Assembly: GCF_943913695.1 (NCBI RefSeq) | Contig: NZ_CALTZE010000020.1 | Coordinates: forward strand, 1-36,373 | DNA: 36,373 bases | Direction of reading: 5' to 3' | Source: an uncultured Marmoricola sp. | Lineage (GTDB): Bacteria > Actinomycetota > Actinomycetes > Propionibacteriales > Nocardioidaceae | Notes under the pieces: model-generated | Database searches by the model: none | What the model was told of the DNA's origin: nothing | What the model saw: the letters and a program-made list of their open reading frames with translations, nothing else | Shown: in pieces, positions 14,743-23,185 of the stretch | Numbering within the stretch: the first letter of the stretch is position 1 | Layout of the letters: every line of letters begins with the position of its first letter | Translations under genes and position numbers: made by a program

Positions 14743-15603
14743 ATGGCCAACCACCGGGCAGAGCGCCGTCGCGCGCGCCGCGGCACCGGCGTCAGCCGGA
14801 CCCCGGCCCGGGCCGGCGGCCGCAGTCCGGCACAGCCGGGTCGTCACCTCGCCGCGCCCGTGGTGTCCGCGCCGCAGCGCTCCGGTCGGCTCTCCGCCGT
14901 ACCGAGCCTGATCGGCGTCGCGGCCCTCGTGGTCGCCGGCACCGGGGCCGTCGGAGCAGGTGGGCGCGACGGTGCTCCGGTCCACCTGTCCACCGCCGCG
15001 GCCGCCCCCGTCGAGGGCCAGGAGATCGTCACCGACCTCGGTGAGCGCCAGGCCGCGATCAGCCGTGACTCCGAGCGCCAGGCGCTGCAGGACGCCGCCG
15101 ACGCCGAGCTCGTCGCCGCCGCGGAGGAGCAGGCCGTCGAGCGCAACGCGACGCTGAAGTCACTCGCGCGCGCCACCGAGCAGCGCGCCAGCGAGCTGCG
15201 CGCCAGCCAGTGGGTGCTGCCGACGTCGGGCTACCGGCTCACGGCCCGCTTCGGGCAGAGCGGTGGCTACTGGTCGAGCAACCACACCGGGCTCGACTTC
15301 GCCGCACCCTCCGGCACGCCGATCGTCTCCGTCGCCGCGGGTCAGGTGACCGAGACCGGCTACGACGGCTCCTACGGCAACAAGACCGTCATCACCCTCG
15401 ACGACGGCACCGAGGTCTGGTACTGCCACCAGACCTCGATCGGGGTCCAGGTCGGCCAGAAGGTCGGACCCGGCCAGACGATCGGCACCGTCGGCTCCAC
15501 CGGCAACTCCACCGGCCCGCACCTCCATCTGGAGATCCGGCCCGGCGGCGGCGACCCCGTCGACCCCTACCGCGCGCTGGCGGTCAACGGCGTCACGCCG
15601 TAG
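14743..15603 (+). CDS. M23-family peptidoglycan endopeptidase, membrane-anchored
   Basis: 286 aa. A basic cytoplasmic N-terminus (about 1-50) is followed by one hydrophobic segment (LSAVPSLIGVAALVVAGTGA), a signal anchor or late signal peptide. Next comes an Ala/Glu-rich coiled coil (about 95-150) and the LytM/M23 domain. The zinc ligands are all present: His181 and Asp185 (HTGLDF) and His262, with catalytic His260 (HLHLEI). Such proteins cut peptide cross-links or activate amidases at the septum. GAGG lies 10 nt before the ATG. After the stop there is a 15-bp repeat block and then the end of pcrA on the opposite strand. Confidence 0.93.
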   Translation: MANHRAERRRARRGTGVSRTPARAGGRSPAQPGRHLAAPVVSAPQRSGRLSAVPSLIGVAALVVAGTGAVGAGGRDGAPVHLSTAAAAPVEGQEIVTDLGERQAAISRDSERQALQDAADAELVAAAEEQAVERNATLKSLARATEQRASELRASQWVLPTSGYRLTARFGQSGGYWSSNHTGLDFAAPSGTPIVSVAAGQVTETGYDGSYGNKTVITLDDGTEVWYCHQTSIGVQVGQKVGPGQTIGTVGSTGNSTGPHLHLEIRPGGGDPVDPYRALAVNGVTP

Positions 15604-15605
15604 CC

Positions 15606-15675
15606 GACCCGGTCACGAACAGCCCGGTCACGCACAGCCCGGTCACGCACAGCCCGGCCACGCACAGCCCGGCCA
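15606..15675. repeat. 15-bp tandem repeat between M23 gene and pcrA
   Basis: Four full units and a fifth partial of AGCCCGGTCACGCAC-type sequence begin at 15606, 15621, 15636, 15651 and 15666, with only one or two differences between units. The period is a multiple of 3, but the block lies outside both genes. It separates two convergent genes and no terminator hairpin is evident. Confidence 0.85.
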
Positions 15676-15700
15676 CCAGCCCCGGTCACCACGGGCGCGG

Positions 15701-18169
15701 TCACAGCTTCTCCACCGGCGCGTAGCGCAGCAGCAGCCTCTTGACGCCGTCGGTGCCGAAGTCGATCGAGGCCACCGCGTTGTCGGTGCCGGGACCCTCG
15801 ACGGCCACCACGGTGCCGAGGCCGAAGCTGTCGTGCTGCACCCGGTCGCCCGGGTCGAGGTCGGGGATCGGGCGGCTGGCCTTGGACTTGCTGGCCGCGT
15901 CGCGACGCGCCGTCGCGGTGCCGAAGCGCTGGGTGGCCTGCCGTGAGAGGCCCAGCTGCGGCCGGCTCCACGACGTCATCTCCTGGGCGGTGCGGCGCCA
16001 GTCGACCAGGTCGGCCGGCAGCTCGTCGAGGAAGCGCGAGGCAGGGTTGTGCGAGGGTGCGCCCCACGCGGAGCGCACGACGGCGCGCGAGACGTAGAGC
16101 CGCTGCCGCGCGCGGGTCAGGCCGACGTAGGCCAGACGGCGCTCCTCCTCCAGCTCGGGCTTGTCGCCCAGCGAGCGCGAGTGCGGGAAGACGCCGTCCT
16201 CGAGGCCGGTGAGGAAGACGACGGGGAACTCCAGGCCCTTGGCGGTGTGCAGCGTCATCAAGGTGACCATGCCGGGGTCGGGCGCGGCCCCCGCATCGGC
16301 GGCGCCCCCGGCCTCGGAGTCGGCCGGGGCATCCGGGATCTGGTCGGCGTCGGCGACCAGCGCCACCCGCTCCAGGAAGTCGGACAGGCCGGGCGTGACC
16401 GGCTCGCCCTCGTCGGTCAGGTCGGCCGGGTCGGCCGAGGGGCCCACCACCGGGTCGTCGGCGAACTCGCGGGCCACCGCCACGAGCTCGGCGAGGTTGT
16501 CGACGCGGGTCTCGTCCTGCGGGTCCTCCGAGGCCTCCAGCTCGGCCAGGTAGCCGCTGCGGGTCAGCGCCTGCTCGAGCACCACGTCGACGCGCTCCCC
16601 CGCCTCGACCATCTGCTGCAGCTCCTCGATGATCCGCACGAAGCCGCGGATGGCGTTGAGGGACCGGCTGGCGAGCCCAGGGGCGTCCTCGGCGCGCTGC
16701 AGCGCCTCCCAGAAGGTGATGCGGTCGCGCGCCGAGAGGGCCTCGACGCACGCCTCGGCGCGCTCGCCGATGCCGCGCTTGGGGGTGTTGAGCACGCGGC
16801 GCAGCGACACCGAGTCGGCGGGGTTGGCCAGCACCCGCAGGTAGGCGATCGCGTCGCGCACCTCGCGGCGCTCGTAGAAGCGGACGCCGCCGACCACGCG
16901 GTAGGGCAGTCCCACGCGGATGAAGACCTCCTCGAAGACGCGCGACTGGGCGTTGGTGCGGTAGAAGACCGCCACGTCGCCGGCGCGGACCCCGCCCTCG
17001 TCGGTGAGCTTGTCGACCTCCTCGGCCACGAAGCGGGCCTCGTCGTGCTCGTCGTCGCCGACGTAGCCGACGATCCGCTCCCCCGCGCCGGCGTCGGTCC
17101 ACAGGCTCTTGGGCTTGCGGCCCTCGTTGCGCCCGATCACGGCGTTGGCGGCGGTGAGGATGGTCTGGGTGGAGCGGTAGTTCTGCTCCAGCAGCACGGT
17201 GCGGGCGTCGGGGAAGTCGGCCTCGAAGTCGTTGATGTTGCGGATGTTGGCGCCGCGGAAGGCATAGATCGACTGGTCGGCGTCGCCGACCACCATCAGC
17301 TCGGCCGGGGGAGCCTCCTCCGCGCCCGTCTCCTCCAGGGAGTGGCCGCACAGCTCGTGGACCAGGGCGTACTGCGCGTGGTTGGTGTCCTGGTACTCGT
17401 CGACCAGGACATGGCGGAAGCGCCGCCGCCAGCTCTCCCGCACCGCGGGGAAGGCCCGGAACAGGAAGACCGTGGTGGTGAGCAGGTCGTCGAAGTCGAG
17501 CGCGTTGGCCTGGCGCAGGCGGCGCTGGTAGTCGGCGTAGGCCGCGGCGAAGGTCTCCTCCTGGTGGTTGGCCGCAGCGGCCTTGGCGTCGTCGGGGTCG
17601 ACCAGCTCGTTCTTCTGCGCGCTCACCCAGTGCAGCACCGCGCGCGGGGGGAAGCGCTTCTGGTCGAGCTCGAGGTCGCGGCAGACCAGCGTCATCAGCC
17701 GCTTGGAGTCGGCCGCGTCGTAGATGGTGAAGGACGACTTGAAGCCGAGCTTGTCGATCTCCTTGCGCAGGATGCGCACGCAGGCGGAGTGGAAGGTGCT
17801 GACCCACATGATCCGGGCGCGGCCGCCGATCAGCTCCTCCACGCGCTCGCGCATCTCCGCGGCCGCCTTGTTGGTGAACGTGATCGCCAGGATCGAGCCG
17901 GGGTGCGCGCCCCGCTCGGAGACCAGCCACGCGATCCGCCGGGTCAGCACCCGCGTCTTGCCCGACCCGGCTCCGGCCACGACCAGCAGCGGTGGGCCCT
18001 CGTGCACGACCGCCTCGCGCTGCGGCTCGTTGAGCCCCTCGAGCAGCTGCTCGCGCGTCGGGCGCCGGCGGCGCGGCCGCTCGTCCGGCTCGTCGTGCGG
18101 GTCCTGCGGCGCGGCCTGCACCGCCGGCTCGGGCGGCGAGAGGCCGGGGAGGGGGAACTGCGCACTCAT
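15701..18169 (-). CDS. pcrA: ATP-dependent 3'-5' DNA helicase PcrA/UvrD
   Basis: 822-aa superfamily 1A helicase for DNA repair and replication-fork maintenance. All motifs are present: Q-motif LNEPQREAV, Walker A AGAGSGKT, ITFTNKAAAEM (Ia), VSTFHSACVRIL, Walker B VLVDEYQDTN, VVGDADQSIYAFRGA (III), QNYRSTQTIL (IV), VTLMTLHTAKGLEF (V) and RRLAYVGLTRARQRLY (VI). The C-terminus has the Tudor-like RNA polymerase-binding fold (DLDPGDRVQHDSFGLGTVV). The ATG at 18169 (MSAQFPLPG) is taken; a TTG at 18202 would add 11 residues. It is divergent from the metalloprotease gene with a 72-bp gap. Confidence 0.96.
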   Translation of the reverse strand: MSAQFPLPGLSPPEPAVQAAPQDPHDEPDERPRRRRPTREQLLEGLNEPQREAVVHEGPPLLVVAGAGSGKTRVLTRRIAWLVSERGAHPGSILAITFTNKAAAEMRERVEELIGGRARIMWVSTFHSACVRILRKEIDKLGFKSSFTIYDAADSKRLMTLVCRDLELDQKRFPPRAVLHWVSAQKNELVDPDDAKAAAANHQEETFAAAYADYQRRLRQANALDFDDLLTTTVFLFRAFPAVRESWRRRFRHVLVDEYQDTNHAQYALVHELCGHSLEETGAEEAPPAELMVVGDADQSIYAFRGANIRNINDFEADFPDARTVLLEQNYRSTQTILTAANAVIGRNEGRKPKSLWTDAGAGERIVGYVGDDEHDEARFVAEEVDKLTDEGGVRAGDVAVFYRTNAQSRVFEEVFIRVGLPYRVVGGVRFYERREVRDAIAYLRVLANPADSVSLRRVLNTPKRGIGERAEACVEALSARDRITFWEALQRAEDAPGLASRSLNAIRGFVRIIEELQQMVEAGERVDVVLEQALTRSGYLAELEASEDPQDETRVDNLAELVAVAREFADDPVVGPSADPADLTDEGEPVTPGLSDFLERVALVADADQIPDAPADSEAGGAADAGAAPDPGMVTLMTLHTAKGLEFPVVFLTGLEDGVFPHSRSLGDKPELEEERRLAYVGLTRARQRLYVSRAVVRSAWGAPSHNPASRFLDELPADLVDWRRTAQEMTSWSRPQLGLSRQATQRFGTATARRDAASKSKASRPIPDLDPGDRVQHDSFGLGTVVAVEGPGTDNAVASIDFGTDGVKRLLLRYAPVEKL

Positions 18170-18241
18170 GTCGCGTCCCACCGTAGTCGCGGGGTCCGTC
18201 AATCCCGCATGCGGTCAGGCACGGGGTGGGACCATCGGGGC

Positions 18242-19075
18242 GTGATCTCGAGGCGGCGCGACCAGGCGGGTGCCGCCGGTCTCCGCAACGTGCTGGTCAC
18301 GCTGCTGACCGTGGTGGTCGTGGGCGCGCTGGCGCTGGTCGTGCCGGGGCTGGTCCCGGCCGCGCTCACCGCGCCGTTCACCGGTGCCGGCACCGGCTCC
18401 TCGCAGGACCCGGCTGCACGTCAGGCCGCCCCCGACGCCGGCGGCACCCCCGACACCCCGGTGATGCGCACCGACGACGGCGGCACCTACCGCTTCTCCG
18501 CCACCCAGCGCGACTCCCGGCGTCCGGTCGCCTATCCCCGGTGCGACCCCGTGCAGGTCGTGGTCAACACGGCCGGGGCGCCCGACCCGGAGTCCGACCT
18601 GCGCATGGTGCTCGACGCGCTCGACCGGATCAGCGAGGCGACCGGGCTCGAGATGGACTACGCCGGCCCGAGCCGCGAGCGCCCGGAGTGGGAGCAGGGC
18701 GAGTTCCGCGTGCCGGCCGAGGAGCTCCAGGACCCGCCCCCGGTGCTGGTGGCCTTCGCCGACTCCTCCGAGGTGCCCCAGCTCGAGGGGCAGGTCGCCG
18801 GCATCGCCGGCAGCGTGGTCGTCGAGCGCGACGGCGTACGCCGCTACCTCACCGGCCAGGTCACCCTCGACGTCGACAGCTTCTCCGACCTCGCCGAGCG
18901 CCGCGACGGCGAGGAGGTCGCCGCCGCCATCACGCTCCACGAGCTCGCCCACCTCGTCGGCCTCGACCACGTCGACGACCCCGCCGAGCTGATGTATGCC
19001 GTGACCACCGACCAGCGCGACCTCGGCCCCGGCGACCGCGAGGGGCTGCGCCGGCTCGGCCTCGGGGAGTGCTGA
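18242..19075 (+). CDS. Membrane-anchored matrixin-like zinc metalloprotease
   Basis: 277 aa with one N-terminal hydrophobic segment (about 17-40, VLVTLLTVVVVGALALVVPG) and an outward-facing rest. A Pro/Gly/Asp-rich linker leads to a metzincin-type catalytic domain. The zinc site is HELAHLVGLDH (His233, Glu234, His237, His243), followed by ELMYAV, which fits the Met-turn. This makes it matrixin-like (M10), although it is not close to any named bacterial member that I can recall. The GTG at 18242 is the likely start; no strong ribosome-binding site is visible. Target proteins are unknown. It is convergent with the ThrE-type exporter, 32 bp apart. Confidence 0.85.
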   Translation: MISRRRDQAGAAGLRNVLVTLLTVVVVGALALVVPGLVPAALTAPFTGAGTGSSQDPAARQAAPDAGGTPDTPVMRTDDGGTYRFSATQRDSRRPVAYPRCDPVQVVVNTAGAPDPESDLRMVLDALDRISEATGLEMDYAGPSRERPEWEQGEFRVPAEELQDPPPVLVAFADSSEVPQLEGQVAGIAGSVVVERDGVRRYLTGQVTLDVDSFSDLAERRDGEEVAAAITLHELAHLVGLDHVDDPAELMYAVTTDQRDLGPGDREGLRRLGLGEC

Positions 19076-19107
19076 GGGGGCTGGGGGCGGGCGCTGGGAA
19101 CGCCGGC

Positions 19108-20448
19108 TCACCTCTCCCGCGCGCGCCGCTCCTGGCGGTGGGTGACGCCGATCAGGCGAGGACCGGCGAGGCGGTGCTCGAGGCGGGTCTCGATGCGGCG
19201 GACGTTGCGCTTGAGCGGCTGGGCGAGGTACTCCCCCAGGATCACGCCGGCGGACAGCGCGATCGTGGTGGCGGCGGCCGCGGTGAGCTGCAGGATGCCG
19301 AGGGTGTCGCCGTCGTTCATGTAGGACAGCCCCCGGAAGAGGGTCAGGCCCGGCAGCAGCGGCACCAGTGCCGGCACCACGACGACCAGGGGCGGCACCC
19401 GCATCCGGCCGGCCACGCCGAAGCTGACCACGCCGATCACGACCGCGGCGACGCCGGCGGCCCACGGCTGGGTGTCGCTGGGCTGGTAGATCGCCAGGAA
19501 GGCCAGGTGGCCGCCGGTGGTGCTGGCGGCGATCGCCGGGAGCGCGCGCAGCGGCGCGTAGCAGGTGACTGCGAAGGCGCACGCGGCCACGATCGCCGCG
19601 GCGAGCACCACCGGGGGCTCGGCCAGCTCGATCCGTCCGGGGCGTACGCCGAGCAGGCTCACGCCGAGCGGTGGGGCGAGGGCGAGGCCGGCGGAGACGC
19701 CGGCGATCAGCCCGGCGGTCGCGAGCAGCGCCTCGATGATCCGGGCGGCGGAGGTGAGGTAGAAGCCGGTGAGCGCGTCCTGCACCGCGCCGAGGAAGCC
19801 GATGCCGGCGAGCAGCATCACGACGTTGGCGGTGATGACCAGCGAGGTGCTGACGTCGATGCCGAAGCGCAGCGCGGCCGCATCGGTCACCAGGGCGATC
19901 ACCGTGGCCACGAACCCACCGGCGGCCTGCTGGTAGAACATCGGCCACCGCTCCCGGTTGAGGTAGCGCATCAGCACCGTGATCACCATGCCGGCGAGGG
20001 TGGCGACCGAGACCACGAGCAGGTCGCCGTCGAGCAGGGCGGCCACCGAGCCGCCGACGACCCCGGCGACGACCACCGCTGCCCACGAGGGCAGGTAGTG
20101 GTCGGTGGAGTTGAGCCAGGCGATCCGGCTGCGTGCCTCCGCGATGTCGGTGCGGCCCGCCAGCACGTCGTTGACCAGCCCCTGCACCCGGGTGAGGTCG
20201 TCGTAGTCGAGGTCGCGCTGCCGGACCGTGCGGGAGAGCACGAGCGGCGGCTCGTCGGGGTCGACCTGGTAGGTCATCCGCAGCGCCGTGAAGGTGACGT
20301 CGACGTCGGCCTGGCGCAGTCCGGCGTGCTCGGTGAGCGCCAGCATCGTGGCGGTCACGTCGGCCGCGCCCGCGCCCGAGGAGAGCAGGATCTCCCCGAC
20401 CCGGAGCGCCAGGTCGAGGACCCGGTAGGCCTCCCGCACCTCACTCAC
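19108..20448 (-). CDS. ThrE-family threonine/serine exporter
   Basis: 446 aa, combining both halves of the ThrE family. An N-terminal DUF1212-type domain (LRVGEILLSSGAGAADVTATM ... DVDVTFTALRMTY, in pieces) is followed by about ten membrane segments in two groups of five; the second group corresponds to the ThrE_2 half. In Corynebacterium ThrE exports threonine and serine; other family members have unclear substrates. I chose the GTG at 20448 (encoding MSEVREAY) because it begins just before the conserved domain. It starts 53 nt downstream of the response regulator stop on the same strand, so read-through from the ABC/TCS operon is possible. Confidence 0.9.
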   Translation of the reverse strand: MSEVREAYRVLDLALRVGEILLSSGAGAADVTATMLALTEHAGLRQADVDVTFTALRMTYQVDPDEPPLVLSRTVRQRDLDYDDLTRVQGLVNDVLAGRTDIAEARSRIAWLNSTDHYLPSWAAVVVAGVVGGSVAALLDGDLLVVSVATLAGMVITVLMRYLNRERWPMFYQQAAGGFVATVIALVTDAAALRFGIDVSTSLVITANVVMLLAGIGFLGAVQDALTGFYLTSAARIIEALLATAGLIAGVSAGLALAPPLGVSLLGVRPGRIELAEPPVVLAAAIVAACAFAVTCYAPLRALPAIAASTTGGHLAFLAIYQPSDTQPWAAGVAAVVIGVVSFGVAGRMRVPPLVVVVPALVPLLPGLTLFRGLSYMNDGDTLGILQLTAAAATTIALSAGVILGEYLAQPLKRNVRRIETRLEHRLAGPRLIGVTHRQERRARER

Positions 20449-20500
20449 GACGCCATGGTGGGACCCATGCCGGAGCCGACGCAAACCGACGGACCGGTGG

Positions 20501-21118
20501 TCAGATCCACCCCATCCTGCGGGCGGTGGCGACGGCCTCGTGACGGTTGGCGGCACCGAGCTTGGTGGCCGCCGAGGACAGGTAGTTGCGCACCGTGCCG
20601 GGCGAGAGGCTGACCCGCCGCGCGATCGCCTCCACGGGGGCGCCGTCACCGGCCGCCTCGAGCACGTCGGCCTCGCGCGGGGTCAGCGGGGAGTCGCCGG
20701 CGGTGATCGCCTCGGCGGCCAGCTCGGGGTCGACGTGGCGCCCGCCCGCGTGCACGGTGCGCACGACCTCGGCGAGCGTCTCCGCCGAGGTGGTCTTGGG
20801 CAGGAAGCCGCGTACGCCGACGGCCAGCGCCCGCTTGAGGTGGCCGGGCCGTCCGTGGCTGGTGACGATCATCAGCGCGCACGAGGGCTGCTCGCGGTGC
20901 AGCACCTCGGCGACCTCCAGACCGTCGCGGCCCGGCATCTGCAGGTCGAGCACGGCGACGTCGGGGCGGTGCAGCCGTGCCGCCGTCACCGCCTGGTCGC
21001 CCGTCTCGGCCTGGGCGACGACCTCGAGGTCGTCCTCGAGGTCGAGCATCTGCGCCAGGGCGCCCCGGATCAGGTTCTCGTCGTCGGCCAGCAGCACCCG
21101 GATGGGGCGCGTGCTCAT
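20501..21118 (-). CDS. LuxR/NarL-family response regulator (DesR-like)
   Basis: 205 aa: receiver (1-122) and LuxR HTH (142-205). The acidic pair is in LLADDENLIRGAL, the phospho-acceptor is Asp58 in VAVLDLQMPGRDG, the Thr/Ser is in MIVTSHG and the Lys is in GFLPKTT. The HTH shows LTPREADVLEAAGDG and SPGTVRNYLSSAATKLGAANR, which is the DesR-type pattern. The ATG overlaps the kinase stop (ATGA). It is the last member of an ATPase-permease-kinase-regulator cassette on the minus strand. Confidence 0.94.
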   Translation of the reverse strand: MSTRPIRVLLADDENLIRGALAQMLDLEDDLEVVAQAETGDQAVTAARLHRPDVAVLDLQMPGRDGLEVAEVLHREQPSCALMIVTSHGRPGHLKRALAVGVRGFLPKTTSAETLAEVVRTVHAGGRHVDPELAAEAITAGDSPLTPREADVLEAAGDGAPVEAIARRVSLSPGTVRNYLSSAATKLGAANRHEAVATARRMGWI

Positions 21119-22326
21119 CGCTCCCCCTCACGGGGGGCGCGGTCGCGGAGCCGCAGCCGGACCTCGAAGCCCTGCCCCGTGGGTCCTGCCTCCAGCCCGG
21201 CGCCGAGCACACCGAGGTCCTCGCGCAGCGTCGCGAGCCCGGTGCCGTCACCGGACCCGGTGGCCCGGCGGCCCTCGGCGCGAGGCGTGCCGTCGTCGGA
21301 GACCACGACCGCGTCGTCGGCGTAGCGGATCGAGACGCGGCGGGCGTCGGAGTGCCGCAGCACGTTGGTCACGGCCTCGCGCACCACGCGGGCGACGGGC
21401 TCGTGCCAGGCCTCGGGCAGTCCGGTGAGGTCGGCGGAGGCCTCGATGCCGGCCGAGCGCAGCAGGGAGACCGCGCCGTCGAGCTCGTGGGTCAGGTCGA
21501 GCGGCCGGTAGCCCCGGGCCAGCTCGCGGGCCTCGCGCAGCGCGTCGTGGGCGGTGGACCGGACCTCCAGGATCTTCTCCGCGGCCCGCGCGTCGCCCCG
21601 GCGGGCCAGGGTCGCCGCGAGCTCGGACTGCACCGCGATGACGGAGAGCTGGCGGCCGAGGACGTCGTGGACGTCGCGGGAGAAGCGCAGCCGCTCCTCG
21701 GCGACCGCGAGCGCGGTCTGGGTGCCACGGGCCTGGTCGAGCTCGGTGACCACGCGCAAGAGCCACAGCGAGCTGACCACGGTGAAGGTGAAGAAGAGCG
21801 CGACGGCCGTGCCGTAGGCCGCCGCGAAGACCGAGCCGCTGGCCAGCCAGCACAGCACTGCGGCGAGGGCGACCAGCGACCACTGCACGGGCCGCTCGGC
21901 CGTCGTGCCCGCGGCCCAGCCAAGGGCGCCGCCCCCGAGGACGCCGAGCACCGCGCCCGGCTCGGCGGGCAGGGTGCTGCCCCACACCGCAAGCACGGCC
22001 GCGAGGGCGGCGAGGGCACCGAGGAGACCCCAGGAGACCGGGCTTCCGGCCATGGCGCGCCTGGTGATGAGGGTGAGCACCACGCCGCACCCCACGCACA
22101 GCGCCACCAGTGCGGTGGCCTGCTCGGTGCCGGGCACCACGCTGAGGGCGGAGAGCGCGCCCATCGCCAGGAGCAGCCACACCACGATGTAGAGGGTCCA
22201 GCGGGTGTAGAGCTCGACCTGCTCCACGCCGGAGCGCCCGGCCCACCCGGTGAGGCTGGGCACCAGGCCGGGCCCCTCCCGGGCAGACCGGTCCGCGACG
22301 GCGGGCGACCGGCTCACGGTCGCCAT
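21115..22326 (-). CDS. Sensor histidine kinase (DesK-like, HisKA_3)
   Basis: 403-aa membrane kinase. About six hydrophobic segments fill residues 40-190 without a large outside loop, suggesting membrane-state sensing. A coiled coil leads to the phosphorylation box EERLRFSRDVHDVLGRQLSV (His220). The ATPase domain has VVREAVTNVLRHSDARRVSI (N-box), then VVVSDDGTPRAE and GDGTGLATLREDLGVLGAGL. The G1 box SDDGTP departs from the usual DDGxG. The ATG at 22326 lies 31 nt after the permease stop. Together with the regulator it forms the control half of the cassette; regulation of the adjacent exporter is an inference from context. Confidence 0.92.
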   Translation of the reverse strand: MATVSRSPAVADRSAREGPGLVPSLTGWAGRSGVEQVELYTRWTLYIVVWLLLAMGALSALSVVPGTEQATALVALCVGCGVVLTLITRRAMAGSPVSWGLLGALAALAAVLAVWGSTLPAEPGAVLGVLGGGALGWAAGTTAERPVQWSLVALAAVLCWLASGSVFAAAYGTAVALFFTFTVVSSLWLLRVVTELDQARGTQTALAVAEERLRFSRDVHDVLGRQLSVIAVQSELAATLARRGDARAAEKILEVRSTAHDALREARELARGYRPLDLTHELDGAVSLLRSAGIEASADLTGLPEAWHEPVARVVREAVTNVLRHSDARRVSIRYADDAVVVSDDGTPRAEGRRATGSGDGTGLATLREDLGVLGAGLEAGPTGQGFEVRLRLRDRAPREGER

Positions 22327-22357
22327 TGTTCCAGGCTTGCGCCCAGAACGTGCGGAC

Positions 22358-23185
22358 TCACGCGCGCGGCTCCCAGCGCAGCGACCGGCGCGCGATCAGC
22401 GCGGCGAGCGCGGTCCAGGCGACCAGCGCCCCCAGGCTGGGCGCTGCGGCGGCCCAGGTCTCGGCGAAGCCGAGGTCGAGGGGCGCACCAGCGCGCTCCT
22501 GGCCGAACCAGCTGACCCGCAGCAGGATCTCGAGTGCGGCGCCGGGCGTCAGCTCGGCCCAACGCGCCAGGCCCTCGGGCAGCACGGGCACCACGAAGCC
22601 GATCGTGGCCAGCGCGATCACGGGGGCGCTGGTCAGCTGTGCGGCCTCCGCGCTCTGGGTCCAGCTCGCCGTCCACACCGCGAAGGCCGCGAAGGTGACG
22701 ATCCCCAGCAGCACCACGAGCGCGAGCAGCACCGGGTTGGTGGGCATCGGCAGGCCCAGCACGGCGGCCAGCACCAGCGAGACCAGCGCCACCACCACCG
22801 TCACGGCCGCGCCGGGCAGGGCCATCGACGCGATCAGCTCTCCGTCGCGGATCTCACCCGTGCGCAGCCGCTTGAGCACCAGCTCGTCGCGCCGGGTGAC
22901 GAACATCGAGAGCAGGTTGTAGTAGCCCGGGAAGACCAGCGCCAGCAGCAGCGCCGAGGCGAGCACGCCCGCGCTCGGGTCGACGTTGGCGTTCTGGCCG
23001 CCACGGGTGCCCACGACCAGCAGCACCAGCGGCAGGGCCGGCATCAAGAAGGCGTAGAGCAGGGTGGTGCGGTTGCGCAGCATCAGCGTCCAGTTGACGC
23101 GCGCCAGCAGCAGGGTGCGGCGCAGCGAGGCGCCGCGACCCCCCGGCGTGGTCTGCCGAGCCGTGGTGGGGGTGGCGGTGCTCAT
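22358..23185 (-). CDS. ABC-2 type transporter permease
   Basis: 275 aa, with about six transmembrane segments. The first follows RVNWTLMLRNRTTLLYAFLM, and the coupling loop is MFVTRRDELVLKRLRTGEI, the same type as RRLRATP in the other cassette. The start overlaps the ATPase stop as ATGA, so they form one exporter. The substrate is unknown. It shares position and topology with the permease at 3649 but only limited sequence, which suggests an old paralogy or independent recruitment rather than a recent duplication. Confidence 0.92.
   Translation of the reverse strand: MSTATPTTARQTTPGGRGASLRRTLLLARVNWTLMLRNRTTLLYAFLMPALPLVLLVVGTRGGQNANVDPSAGVLASALLLALVFPGYYNLLSMFVTRRDELVLKRLRTGEIRDGELIASMALPGAAVTVVVALVSLVLAAVLGLPMPTNPVLLALVVLLGIVTFAAFAVWTASWTQSAEAAQLTSAPVIALATIGFVVPVLPEGLARWAELTPGAALEILLRVSWFGQERAGAPLDLGFAETWAAAAPSLGALVAWTALAALIARRSLRWEPRA

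Noticed and set aside
16049..18241. Long plus-strand reading frame antisense to pcrA, leading into the metalloprotease gene
   Set aside because: High-GC shadow of the helicase. The metalloprotease domain begins only at 18242, and the residues before it are low-complexity Gly/His/Val/Leu-rich with no motif.
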